Part shown: piece after piece, positions 33,928 to 42,189 of the stretch
Layout: each line of letters begins with the position of its first letter
How positions within the stretch are numbered: the first letter of the stretch is position 1
Origin: an uncultured Candidatus Nitrosopumilus sp.
GTDB lineage: Archaea; Thermoproteota; Nitrososphaeria; Nitrososphaerales; Nitrosopumilaceae
Assembly: GCA_951812655.1 (NCBI GenBank)
Contig: OX638319.1
Span: forward strand, 930,001-994,000
Direction of reading: 5' to 3'
DNA: 64,000 nt
Notes under the pieces: model-generated
What the model saw: only the letters and a program-made list of their open reading frames with translations
The model's database searches: none
What the model was told of the DNA's origin: nothing
Program-made: the position numbers and the translations under genes

Positions 33928-34035
33928 GTGAGTCTACCTTCTACCACATTTTCAAGAAAAGAAATGATGATCATTGTGGTGGTTTCTGTAATAGCGTCAT
34001 CCCTGTTGTACATCTCGTATATGACTGGGAAGTAG
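33928..34035 (+). CDS. 35-residue single-span membrane peptide
   Basis: GTG 33928. A polar start with FSRKE, then a span MMIIVVVSVIASSLLYISY and a short TGK tail. The positive charge before the span suggests the C-terminus faces out. No family. Confidence 0.45.
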   Translation: MSLPSTTFSRKEMMIIVVVSVIASSLLYISYMTGK

Positions 34036-34101
34036 TCTTAGTATTCATTAATTGATGCACTGATCTGATCAAGTCAGTTGGTTTAAGAACTCTATTATAC
34101 T

Positions 34102-34365
34102 ATGTCTTGTAACTTGGCTCATTATTATGTTGATAAAATCAAACATACATCAGTAAGACCGTCTACATGTATCGTCTGTGGTGGTTTGGATCTTAAATCT
34201 GATGCAGTTTTGGCTACTATGGGACCTTCTCAAAAAAACGCTGATTATGTTCCATCTGTTTTGTGTATTTCTTGTGAAACGTTGATTATCATCACTCCTA
34301 ACCCTGGTGCTGTAATTGGAATTAATCATTCTGTTGGAAACCAGGTTACCGTTAGAAATGGTTAG
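34102..34365 (+). CDS. 87-residue zinc-ribbon protein
   Basis: TCIVCGGLDL and VLCISCETL form a four-Cys site separated by about 30 residues, followed by a beta-rich C-terminus. ATG 34102. No known family. Confidence 0.6.
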   Translation: MSCNLAHYYVDKIKHTSVRPSTCIVCGGLDLKSDAVLATMGPSQKNADYVPSVLCISCETLIIITPNPGAVIGINHSVGNQVTVRNG

Positions 34366-34622
34366 TTTCAAAAAATATTTGTCTATGTTGTGTTTACTGT
34401 ATTGCTTAATCTTGGATCCTGATCTTAGTGGAAATTATTTCTAATGCATGTGTTGTACTAAATCACAATGGTTTTCTCATTGTAAAATTCTTTATTGATA
34501 TTTTTTATTTTGTTGAATGGTTTCTGATACGTGTGAAATCTTCTGCATTTGGGTTTCTTTCTTTTATTCATATTGACAACTAATTTCATCATTGCCTAAT
34601 ATTACCTACTTTTTCATTTGAT

Positions 34623-34889
34623 ATGAAAATGGCTACAGCTAAAAAAGCAACAACAAAAAAGAAAATCACAAAGAAAAAAGCAACAACCAAAAAGCCTGCA
34701 GCGAAGAAGGCCGCAGCTAAGAGGAAGCCTGCAGCGAAGAAGGCCGCAGCTAAGAGGAAGCCTGCAGCGAAGAAGGCCGCAGCTAAGAGGAAGCCTGCAG
34801 CGAAGAAGGCCGCAGCTAAGAGGAAGCCTCTGTCTAAATCTGAAGCTGCAAAGAAAGGTTGGGTTACAAGAAGAAAGAATTCAAAATAA
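34623..34889 (+). CDS. Histone H1-like Lys/Ala repeat protein
   Basis: An 88-residue, extremely basic protein. A Lys/Thr-rich start is followed by four copies of the 11-residue unit PAAKKAAAKRK and a C-terminal block SKSEAAKKGWVTRRKNSK. The composition matches H1 tails and bacterial H1-like proteins, so it should bind DNA or RNA without sequence preference. The start is ATG 34623 or 34629. A second, non-repeat block at the end may be the folded or specific part. Confidence 0.8.
   Translation: MKMATAKKATTKKKITKKKATTKKPAAKKAAAKRKPAAKKAAAKRKPAAKKAAAKRKPAAKKAAAKRKPLSKSEAAKKGWVTRRKNSK
34695..34826 (+). repeat. Four tandem 33-bp coding repeats
   Basis: Units start at 34695, 34728, 34761 and 34794 and are identical by eye, unlike the codon-varied flanks. 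The unit number probably varies between strains. Confidence 0.95.
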
Positions 34890-35057
34890 TATAATTCAAA
34901 CACTCGAAACTTTCTAGATATTTTTTTAATTTTCACTTATTAGCATTTTTCATTTTTCTGGCACATGTGAAAATTGACCATTTTCAAATTGATATGGCAG
35001 TCTCTATTGTAATCAAATCAATTAAATTACAAAAAATTCTGCTAATGTTTAGTTATT

Positions 35058-35660
35058 ATGGATACCGCCGAAGCGATAAACACAAGACGTGCGATAAAAA
35101 AATTCGACAGTACGTATAAGATGACTAAGCAACAGGTTGATTCTTTGATGGAATTGGCAATTCGTTCGCCTACAAGCTACAACCAGCAAAATTGGAGATT
35201 TATCACCGTTACTGATCAATCGGTAAAAGAACAGATTAGTAAAGCTGCACGTGATCAAGCTCAACCTTCGGATGGCTCACTTGTAATTATTTTGTGTGGA
35301 AACATGAACGCTTGGCAACAAGATCCTTTTCGATACTGGAAAAACTCTACTTTAGAAAAACAAGAACACGTGAAAAAAGCAATGCATACAAAATATGCTG
35401 AAAGTCCTCAAAATCAACGTGACGAGGCAATTCGCTCATGCGGATTTGCTGGTCAAACTATTATGCTGTCTGCAAGGCATATGGGCCTGGATTCTTGTCC
35501 TATGGTGGGTTTTGAATATGACGATCTGGCAAAAATAATTAATCTGCCTGATGATCATCTGATAGTCATGATGATAGTTGTTGGGAAAGCCTCCGAGCCT
35601 GCTGGTCCTAGAGGAGGGCAATTGCCACTTGATCAGGTTGTTTTTGAAAATAAATTTTAA
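35058..35660 (+). CDS. Nitroreductase-family FMN oxidoreductase
   Basis: A 200-residue protein with INTRRAIKKFD (FMN-phosphate Arg cluster), SPTSYNQQNWRFI and a late GKASEPAGPRGG segment, all typical of NfsA/NfsB-like flavoproteins. It would reduce nitro or quinone compounds with NAD(P)H. It has its own promoter region; no partner gene nearby. Confidence 0.9.
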   Translation: MDTAEAINTRRAIKKFDSTYKMTKQQVDSLMELAIRSPTSYNQQNWRFITVTDQSVKEQISKAARDQAQPSDGSLVIILCGNMNAWQQDPFRYWKNSTLEKQEHVKKAMHTKYAESPQNQRDEAIRSCGFAGQTIMLSARHMGLDSCPMVGFEYDDLAKIINLPDDHLIVMMIVVGKASEPAGPRGGQLPLDQVVFENKF

Positions 35661-35918
35661 ATTCTAGCATTTAATGTGGATGCCATGATTTGTGGGTTGT
35701 TAGAAGATCATTTGTGTAATGCTATAGTGTAAAATTTGCTTTCATCTGTATTCTTGAGAACTGATTACTGTATGCATTTGCAATATGCTGATAGTTTTGC
35801 AATGTCGATATCATCCTAGATATGATGTATGTGCATTTTTCTGAAATCATTTTAAGTGGTTTTCTTCTGAATTAGAATAAACTTGAATCTTTTTATGAGT
35901 AGACATTAAATTCCAATT

Positions 35919-36446
35919 ATGGAATTAAAATCAGAGAAATCCATTATAGAGTATTTGAAAACTTTGCCTGATGATACCATCATCAAGTATTACCTTGATG
36001 TAGAGTATAGTCCTTTCCCTGTCCTGCTGATTGAAGAATATACTAGAAGGTTTAAACGAAAAACAAAGGATGAGATTATCAAGGATCTAAAGCTCCAGAC
36101 CAGATTGGCTCAGAAAAAAACAAAGGAATTGGGAGTGATGGCTAAAAAACATAAGCTTGTTGATGATGTTACGAGACAAAAATCTGAAGAAATGATAAAC
36201 CATGCAAAGAAAAAAGGTTACAAAATTAGTGAGAAAATAGTATTCAAGGGAAATATCTTGGGGTCTCGTCTGAAAAAGAAAACCCAGTCTGGAATACAGT
36301 CTGGGATTAAAGTTGGAAAAAATCTAAAAACGTCTTCGTCTAAGGATTTAGATTTGTTGAAGAAGCTTTCTGAGCTACAAAAGGCTGGAATTATCACAAA
36401 TAAAGAATTCCAAGAAAAAAAGAAGAAAATCCTTTCAAAAATTTAA
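35919..36446 (+). CDS. Hypothetical protein with C-terminal SHOCT domain
   Basis: A 175-residue, Lys-rich protein. The last 33 residues (LLKKLSELQKAGIITNKEF) form a SHOCT motif, a short helical oligomerisation module. The N-terminal 60 residues (VEYSPFPVLLIEEYTRRFK) appear to be a separate helical domain. No catalytic signature. Probably a scaffolding protein. Confidence 0.65.
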   Translation: MELKSEKSIIEYLKTLPDDTIIKYYLDVEYSPFPVLLIEEYTRRFKRKTKDEIIKDLKLQTRLAQKKTKELGVMAKKHKLVDDVTRQKSEEMINHAKKKGYKISEKIVFKGNILGSRLKKKTQSGIQSGIKVGKNLKTSSSKDLDLLKKLSELQKAGIITNKEFQEKKKKILSKI

Positions 36447-36669
36447 GATTCACTTCAAACTCTTGATTTTTCTTTTCTCTTATGACCACAAATAATTTGA
36501 ATTGAAAACTATCTATGTCTAATTGTAAATCTATGCTTAATCTGTGTGTAATTCGTGAATTTTCTAATGTTGGTATTTGGTTAAGATTTTAATTTGTTTG
36601 AGCCTGACTCGTGATTTTTTCAAATATTTTTCCTGAAGATCTTAAATATTATGATTTCTTCGATAAGTA

Positions 36670-37071
36670 ATGAGCCGAGAAGATTTCGATTCATATTCTT
36701 CCATCTTGGTCCAAGATATCATGGCCAGGGCACTGATTACCGTCAATCTTTCTACTACGGCGTTACAAATTGCAAAGATGATGCAGCAAGGTGGAATTGG
36801 CGCAATCCTTGTAAAGGAAAACGATCATCCTGTTGGAATTGTAACTGATAGGGATTTTGCGACAAAAGTCACTGCAAATGATTTACCTTTTGATACCGCT
36901 GCTCAAAAAATAATGTCTTCCCCTCTCATCACTATAAATCACAATGAACCTATATCTGCTGCAGCAAAAAGAATGACCGAGAAAAAAATCCGAAAACTTG
37001 CTGTAACAGACAATGGGGAAATTGTAGGATTGATCACCTCTACAGACTTGGTAACCCAGCTAACGAAATAA
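36670..37071 (+). CDS. Paired CBS-domain protein
   Basis: A 133-residue protein made of two CBS motifs (VGIVTDRDFATKV and IVGLITSTDLVTQL), forming one Bateman module that usually binds adenosine nucleotides. No effector domain is attached, so it probably regulates a partner in trans. Confidence 0.92.
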   Translation: MSREDFDSYSSILVQDIMARALITVNLSTTALQIAKMMQQGGIGAILVKENDHPVGIVTDRDFATKVTANDLPFDTAAQKIMSSPLITINHNEPISAAAKRMTEKKIRKLAVTDNGEIVGLITSTDLVTQLTK

Positions 37072-37497
37072 CTAGAATGTTTTTGTCTTTCTAAGAAATA
37101 GTGTAACTGATACCATGTAACATGCAGTTGAAATGACTTCTGAAATTAACGATGCAAGAAATGGCTCGATGCCGATTTCGAGGAAATAGTACAGTGAAGG
37201 CCATCTTATCCCCAAGTAAATTATTTCCCCTATTCCAAATGATGAAATTAAAGCTAACAATTCCTTTTTCATGACCTTTGATTTCATTGATTTGTAACGA
37301 TCTTTGTTATCCATGTAAAATAACATTGAAAAAATACCAAAGTAGATGATGTAACCTATGACTATTGTAACTGTAGTATTGAGATAATTTTCATGCTCTC
37401 CAAGTAACTGTGCTGCAATTGCGGAAATAGATGCTGAAATCACAAAACAAATGAGAAAATTTCTGTTGATTTGCAAAAGCTGTGGGTTTAACTTCAT
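37072..37497 (-). CDS. Four-span membrane protein, unknown
   Basis: A 141-residue hydrophobic protein with about four spans and a basic loop (DRYKSMKSKVMKK). It resembles small GtrA-like or DUF membrane proteins in size, but I cannot assign it. Its stop abuts the CBS gene stop. Confidence 0.55.
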   Translation of the reverse strand: MKLNPQLLQINRNFLICFVISASISAIAAQLLGEHENYLNTTVTIVIGYIIYFGIFSMLFYMDNKDRYKSMKSKVMKKELLALISSFGIGEIIYLGIRWPSLYYFLEIGIEPFLASLISEVISTACYMVSVTLFLRKTKTF

Positions 37498-37529
37498 GGT
37501 TCTACTTGAAAACTAATATCCCCTATCTA

Positions 37530-38099
37530 ATGATAAACCAAACTGTGAAAAAGAGATGTTTGTGGGCCAAAGATGAACTCAGTATTGCATATCATGATGA
37601 TGAATGGGGACGACCTCAGCATGACGATCAAAAGCTGTTCGAATTTCTGATCTTGGAAGGTGCTCAAGCTGGTTTGTCCTGGGTGACTATTCTCAAACGT
37701 AGGGATGGGTATAGGAAAGCCTTTTCTAAATTCGATGTCACAAAGATATCGAAATATTCCCAAAAACATGTGGAAAGGCTACTCTCAGATGGTTCCATTA
37801 TCCGAAATAGGCTTAAGATTCAGTCAGCTGTGAACAACGCAAACAGATTTCTTGAAATCCAAAAAGAATTTGGCTCTTTTGACACATATCTGTGGGAATT
37901 TGTGAATTACAAGTCCATCAGAAACAAATTCAAAAAATCGTCTGATTTACCCGTGTCAACCACGATTTCGGAAAAATTAAGCAAAGATCTTAAAAAACGT
38001 GGATTTAGTTTTGTAGGGCCTACAATTTGTTATGCCCTGATGCAGGCAACGGGAATGGTTATCGATCATACATCGGAGTGTTTTTTATATCAAAAATAA
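37530..38099 (+). CDS. tag: Tag, DNA-3-methyladenine glycosylase I
   Basis: A 189-residue base-excision enzyme that removes 3-methyladenine. It begins KRCLWAKD, has AYHDDEWGRP, the catalytic-pocket LEGAQAGLSW with the conserved Glu, and the C-terminal HTSECF zinc ligands. All four zinc residues (Cys, His, His, Cys) are visible. The start is ATG 37530; the open frame begins further up at 37482, but that is not conserved. Confidence 0.93.
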   Translation: MINQTVKKRCLWAKDELSIAYHDDEWGRPQHDDQKLFEFLILEGAQAGLSWVTILKRRDGYRKAFSKFDVTKISKYSQKHVERLLSDGSIIRNRLKIQSAVNNANRFLEIQKEFGSFDTYLWEFVNYKSIRNKFKKSSDLPVSTTISEKLSKDLKKRGFSFVGPTICYALMQATGMVIDHTSECFLYQK

Positions 38100-38128
38100 T
38101 TTTTAAGTGGGTTTGTTTTCGTTAAACC

Positions 38129-38500
38129 ATGTCTGAAGGAAAGTTTGGCACTTCTTTGTCTTGTATAGATGGACGAATACAGATTCCTCTGGCCAAGTGG
38201 ATTAAAGAAACGTATTCAATTGATTTTGTTGATGTGATTTCTGAACCTGGTGTTGATAAGAAAGTCGTAGAAGGATTGGATATTGACTCTATAAAACACA
38301 AAATAGGCATTTCACTTACCGCACACAAGTCAAAACTGATTGTGGTGTCAGGTCATCATGATTGTGCCGGAAATCCTGTTTCTAAAGATGTCCATATCTC
38401 CCAAATCAAAAAAGACGTTGAATCCATTTCTTCATGGGGTTTGGATGCTGAAGTTGTAGGTGTGTGGGTAGATGAATCATGGAATATCAATCCTGTTTAA
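38129..38500 (+). CDS. Small beta-carbonic-anhydrase-like protein
   Basis: A 123-residue protein with SCIDGRI (C12, D14, R16) and SGHHDCAG (H76, C79), the CxDxR and HxxC zinc motifs of beta-carbonic anhydrases. At 123 residues it is much shorter than typical enzymes, lacking helical parts. It could be an active minimal enzyme or a derived zinc protein. It is separated by three bases from an Nramp-related transporter, suggesting linked function. Confidence 0.7.
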   Translation: MSEGKFGTSLSCIDGRIQIPLAKWIKETYSIDFVDVISEPGVDKKVVEGLDIDSIKHKIGISLTAHKSKLIVVSGHHDCAGNPVSKDVHISQIKKDVESISSWGLDAEVVGVWVDESWNINPV

Positions 38501-38503
38501 AAA

Positions 38504-39769
38504 ATGGGTGTTACGTTTTCTCAACTTTCTAAAACTACTGGGCCTGGAATTTTATTTGCATGTACTGCAATAGGCGTATCTCATCTTGTACAGTCCACTC
38601 GAGCTGGAGCGGACTTTGGAATGTTGATTCTTGGATTTGTAATTCTGGTGACCTTGCTGAAATATCCTTTTTTTGAATACGGTTCCAGATATGCAAATTC
38701 CACTCAGACAAGTATCATTGATGGATACAAAAAACTTGGCAGACCTGCTTTGTGGTTGTATTTTCTACTTACCGTCGCATCCATGTTCTTTGTAACTGGT
38801 GCTGTCGGATTTGTGACTGCTGGATTCTTTGAAAATCTCTTCGGAATAGGTTTTTTGGGAGAATGGACTGTGGTAATTCTATTTGCAATTTGCGTTGCAA
38901 TCTTGGCAGTTGGAAAGTACAGCGCCCTTGATAGTTTGATAAAAATAATAGCTATTGTTTTGCTGGTTTCTACGACATCCGCATTCTTACTTACTGTGTA
39001 CAATGGCCCTGTAGTGCAAGCACCTGGATTTGAGCCAAAAGATCTATGGGATGTGTCTGGAATATTTTTCTTGCTTGCATTGATGGGGTGGATGCCAACA
39101 GCGATTGATCTCTCGAGTTGGAATAGTCTGTGGACCTTAGAAAGAATGAAGCAGACAAACTACAAACCAAAACTAAAAGAAACTCTGATGGAATTTAGAC
39201 TGTCATATTTGATTACAGGAATTTTAGCTGTAATGTTTGTAACACTGGGCTCTTTCATTTTTTATGGATCCGGTGAGGAACTTCCCAATGACAATTCTTC
39301 TTTTGCACATGAGGTTGTGACATTATACACTGGCACGATTGGGGATTGGAGTTATGTCATTATTGCCGCCTCTGCGTTTTCTGTGATGTTTGGAACCATC
39401 ATCGCTGTGCTTGATGGTTATTCAAGATCGCTGCAAAGAACGGTGAATCTGATGTTTGTTTCAAAATATGATAAAACGCAAAAAAAACCTCGTGTCTTTT
39501 ACCTTATTTTCCTGTTTGCACTGTGTGGGGGCTCCCTGGCCGTAATCTTTGAATTTGGAAATAATCTAAAAGAATTGGTAGATTTTGCCACAGTGTTGTC
39601 TTTTGTCATTGCCCCCGTAGTTGCAATCTTCAATTTTAGATTGGTCACTGGCAAATTCTTAGATAAAAAACATCAGCCCTCCGTTTTACTCAAGCTATTG
39701 AGCTTTGCTGGTATTGTATTTTTGAGTGGCTTTGCTTTGTTCTTTTTAATGATGAAATTTTCTTCATAA
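38504..39769 (+). CDS. Nramp-related membrane transporter
   Basis: A 421-residue protein with about 11 spans. The first span reads TTGPGILFACTAIGVSHLV, where classical Nramp metal transporters have DPGN, and the sixth reads MGWMPTAIDLSS, where they have MPH. So the metal-binding Asp-Asn and Met-His positions are changed, as in the divergent Nramp-related group. Substrate (possibly Mg2+ or another ion or solute) cannot be read. Coupled to the carbonic-anhydrase-like gene. Confidence 0.8.
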   Translation: MGVTFSQLSKTTGPGILFACTAIGVSHLVQSTRAGADFGMLILGFVILVTLLKYPFFEYGSRYANSTQTSIIDGYKKLGRPALWLYFLLTVASMFFVTGAVGFVTAGFFENLFGIGFLGEWTVVILFAICVAILAVGKYSALDSLIKIIAIVLLVSTTSAFLLTVYNGPVVQAPGFEPKDLWDVSGIFFLLALMGWMPTAIDLSSWNSLWTLERMKQTNYKPKLKETLMEFRLSYLITGILAVMFVTLGSFIFYGSGEELPNDNSSFAHEVVTLYTGTIGDWSYVIIAASAFSVMFGTIIAVLDGYSRSLQRTVNLMFVSKYDKTQKKPRVFYLIFLFALCGGSLAVIFEFGNNLKELVDFATVLSFVIAPVVAIFNFRLVTGKFLDKKHQPSVLLKLLSFAGIVFLSGFALFFLMMKFSS

Positions 39770-39801
39770 TCCTTTAAATTTGTGAAATTTTTACTTATGT
39801 T

Positions 39802-40317
39802 GTGAAAATTTCTGCCAAAATGAAAAAGTCTCTTGATAATCAGATCGTTCTTGAAGCCTCTGCATCAAACAGTTATCTTGCGATGGCTTGTTGGTGTGAG
39901 GTAACTGGATACCAGGGGTCTGCAAACTATTTCTACATGCAATCCGACGAGGAAAGGACCCATATGTTAAAAATTGTCCACTACCTTAACAATTTGGGCG
40001 AGGTTGCAAATATTCCTGCAATTAAGGCTCCTCTGCATTCTTACAAATCCCTTGAAGATCTAATTAAAACTGCTTTGAAAAGCGAACAGTCTGTTACAAA
40101 GGCAATTCATGCCATGGTGGAGATTGCACAAAAAGAAAAAGATCATTCTACGTATGTATTTCTGGAGTGGTTTGTCAATGAGCAGGTTCATGAAGAAACA
40201 AAGTTTGAAACCCTTTTACAGAAATTTGATCTGATTGGAAGAGATAAACTTGCAATTAATGAGATTGACAAAATACTTGCAGCCGATGCTTCTGCTCCTG
40301 TTGATCCAGCTATTTAG
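39802..40317 (+). CDS. Ferritin
   Basis: A 171-residue four-helix iron-storage protein. LEASASNSYLAMACW carries the first ferroxidase Glu and SDEERTHML the conserved ExxH. GTG 39802 is the reading-frame start; ATG 39820 (MKKSLDNQ) is also possible. Length and motifs are normal, so it should oxidise and store iron. Confidence 0.92.
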   Translation: MKISAKMKKSLDNQIVLEASASNSYLAMACWCEVTGYQGSANYFYMQSDEERTHMLKIVHYLNNLGEVANIPAIKAPLHSYKSLEDLIKTALKSEQSVTKAIHAMVEIAQKEKDHSTYVFLEWFVNEQVHEETKFETLLQKFDLIGRDKLAINEIDKILAADASAPVDPAI

Positions 40318-40366
40318 AACAGTTTCTTTAAAAAATAATTAATATCTCCTCATTTTCTGTTATTTT

Positions 40367-40699
40367 ATGACCGTAACTGTAACTCGCAAACCAGGAGGAA
40401 TAACGCAGTTATTTAATACAGAAACTGGTAGGGTGACTTACAAGTGTAAGGCCGAATCTGCATATATGCAAATTGAAGCTTTTGGAGGGATCGTTCAATT
40501 CAATCAAAAGGGCGCGATTGCGACTGTCACTGGTCACATTACCTCTCTGGAATCATGCGATGTGATTAAGAAGGGCCATTCAAAGTACGAAGAGGCACTG
40601 TCTGCTATTATTTTGGCACACAAGGAATTTGCGCAAAACGTTTCAAATTCATATCAAAAAGAAATCAAAGAATTAGAAAATAAATTATCTGGACTCTAG
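40367..40699 (+). CDS. Hypothetical alpha/beta protein, 110 residues
   Basis: A beta-rich N-terminal half (TVTRKPGGITQLFN, EAFGGIVQFN) and a helical, charged C-terminus. No family recognised. It follows ferritin by 49 bases and may be co-transcribed. The 3' end overlaps a convergent Cys-rich microgene by three bases. Confidence 0.6.
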   Translation: MTVTVTRKPGGITQLFNTETGRVTYKCKAESAYMQIEAFGGIVQFNQKGAIATVTGHITSLESCDVIKKGHSKYEEALSAIILAHKEFAQNVSNSYQKEIKELENKLSGL

Positions 40700-40806
40700 T
40701 TTTTAAATTGACTGCACTTGCATCCACGTACCATGCACCTTCCATTCCCTTCTTCATGGATGGAGTTGTCGTGATAACATCCTGTGTTTTTATTATTGCA
40801 CTGCAT
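40696..40806 (-). CDS. 36-residue Cys-rich microprotein
   Basis: ATG 40806 to TAG 40696. Six Cys-rich positions (MQCNNKNTGCYHDNS, then RCMVRGCKCSQF) suggest a single zinc or Fe-S binding knuckle. I recall a similar small CKCSQF-type peptide in related archaea but cannot confirm. Confidence 0.55.
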   Translation of the reverse strand: MQCNNKNTGCYHDNSIHEEGNGRCMVRGCKCSQFKN

Positions 40807-40843
40807 CTACGTTACCTGGGTATCATTCAGAGTTTTTTTTGAT

Positions 40844-41017
40844 TTAGCCATATATCAAACAGTGCTCACATTCACAAATTTCTATTTCTTTTGATTTCTT
40901 CATGCACTTCTTGTGTTGTCCTGCTTGACATTGAACACAAATCTCTTCAATGTTTTCCACACTAGTGTATTTTTTTGACTGGTCAAATCCGAATCCTCCG
41001 TCTTGTGGCCCTACCAT
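40844..41017 (-). CDS. 57-residue zinc microprotein
   Basis: ATG 41017 to TAA 40844. ICVQCQAGQHKKC and ICECEHC give six Cys and two His, enough for two zinc sites. The N-terminal 20 residues are flexible. It follows the 41053..41352 gene on the same strand. Confidence 0.6.
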   Translation of the reverse strand: MVGPQDGGFGFDQSKKYTSVENIEEICVQCQAGQHKKCMKKSKEIEICECEHCLIYG

Positions 41018-41052
41018 TGATAATCAATTCTCGATGTCCTATTTTTACTTCT

Positions 41053-41352
41053 CTAATTGATCGATGTCCTGATTACATCTTGTAATGCCTTTTTGTGAGT
41101 TTCTATGATGCCTCTAATCTCAAACGTGTCTACATATCCTCCAGCTGATGCCCTTGTTGCCTTGAGTAAATAATGCAATGCACCTTCTTCAATTTTCCCC
41201 ACATAATATCCATAGAGAAAATCTTCCTCCGTTTTACACTTCCAAATCTGTTTGATTGATGGAAATGTTTGCTTAATTTCCGTTGGAATCTCTTGTATTC
41301 TCCTCTGGATGTACTGATCAAGTGACTTTCTAATTGTGGAATCTTGCAACAA
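41053..41352 (-). CDS. Hypothetical protein, 99 residues
   Basis: TTG start at 41352 (or the next TTG). A soluble helical protein with KCKTEEDFLYGYYVG and a helix ending HKKALQDVI. No family recognised. It lies between two small same-strand genes with short gaps, and may be in one transcript with the 51-residue membrane protein upstream. Confidence 0.6.
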   Translation of the reverse strand: MLQDSTIRKSLDQYIQRRIQEIPTEIKQTFPSIKQIWKCKTEEDFLYGYYVGKIEEGALHYLLKATRASAGGYVDTFEIRGIIETHKKALQDVIRTSIN

Positions 41353-41373
41353 TATAGTTTAAATTGTCAGATC

Positions 41374-41529
41374 TTACTTTTTAGTTCTTTTCTCTTTGTC
41401 TGTTTTTTTAGTTCCTGGCTTATCCCACATGTGCATAGTCCCTCGAATCATAAAAGAACCGACTATTATGGCTACCAGTCCGCCCACTATGAATAAAAAG
41501 AATTTCCCTATGTCCTTGATGCTTGCCAA
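41374..41529 (-). CDS. 51-residue single-span membrane protein
   Basis: TTG 41529 to TAA 41374. A short polar start (ASIKDIGK), one span FFLFIVGGLVAIIVGSFM, then a charged tail ending KRTKK. The upstream in-frame TAA leaves this TTG as the only reasonable start. An overlapping forward frame is a shadow. Confidence 0.5.
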   Translation of the reverse strand: MASIKDIGKFFLFIVGGLVAIIVGSFMIRGTMHMWDKPGTKKTDKEKRTKK

Positions 41530-41612
41530 TGTTCTGAATTGTTATCTGTCTAATTATAGCTGTCTGAAGGAGTTGATTAGATTCAATAATGAGTTTGAAA
41601 TACTATTTTCAT

Positions 41613-41711
41613 ATGTCTAAACCCAAACAAGTTGTATCTTGGATAGCCATTGCTGCAAGCGTAGTTGGATTTTTTTTCTTTTCAATTGAAATGGCCGAGC
41701 TGATGCGATAG
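41613..41711 (+). CDS. 32-residue single-span membrane peptide
   Basis: ATG 41613. MSKPKQ, then span VVSWIAIAASVVGFFFF, then SIEMAELMR. The layout is the same as the other membrane peptides. It precedes the PNPOx-like gene by 37 bases. Confidence 0.5.
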   Translation: MSKPKQVVSWIAIAASVVGFFFFSIEMAELMR

Positions 41712-41748
41712 ACATGAAATCTTATACTATTCTAAACCTGCTATCTTT

Positions 41749-42189
41749 ATGATCACTCCTGAAATTAAGGCTTTTTTGAACTCACAAAAGCTTGGCTTTG
41801 TTGCGACCGTTTCTTCTGATGCCAAGCCTAACATTTCTCCCAAGGGAACCATTGTCAGTTGGGATCCTGATAGCTTGGTATTTGCAGATATACGTTCACC
41901 AGACACAATGAAAAATCTGCGTGTTAATCCATATGTGGAAATCAATGTTATCGATCCGATAATTCGGAAGGGATATTTGTTTCGGGGTACGGCCAAAATT
42001 TTTGAGAGTGGAAGTCTGTATGATGATATCTTGAATTATTATAGGAAAATTGGAATCAAAAGCCCTATCAATTCAATTGTATTGGTGACCCTTTCATCTG
42101 TATCTGAGGTGACATCTCCGCTGTATGACCTGGGTGTTTCTCAACTGGAAATCAGCTCCAAGTGGAAAAAGCATTTCGCTTCTTTATGA
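41749..42189 (+). CDS. Pyridoxamine 5'-phosphate oxidase-like flavoprotein
   Basis: A 146-residue split-barrel protein with GFVATVSSDAKPNISPKGTI at the flavin-binding start. This family binds FMN, F420 or haem and reduces varied substrates. No residue tells which. It overlaps the end of the convergent coiled-coil gene by six bases. Confidence 0.85.
   Translation: MITPEIKAFLNSQKLGFVATVSSDAKPNISPKGTIVSWDPDSLVFADIRSPDTMKNLRVNPYVEINVIDPIIRKGYLFRGTAKIFESGSLYDDILNYYRKIGIKSPINSIVLVTLSSVSEVTSPLYDLGVSQLEISSKWKKHFASL

Noticed and set aside
41396-41620. Forward 74-codon frame
   Set aside because: Shadow of the reverse-strand 51-residue membrane protein, which has a clean span and charged tail.
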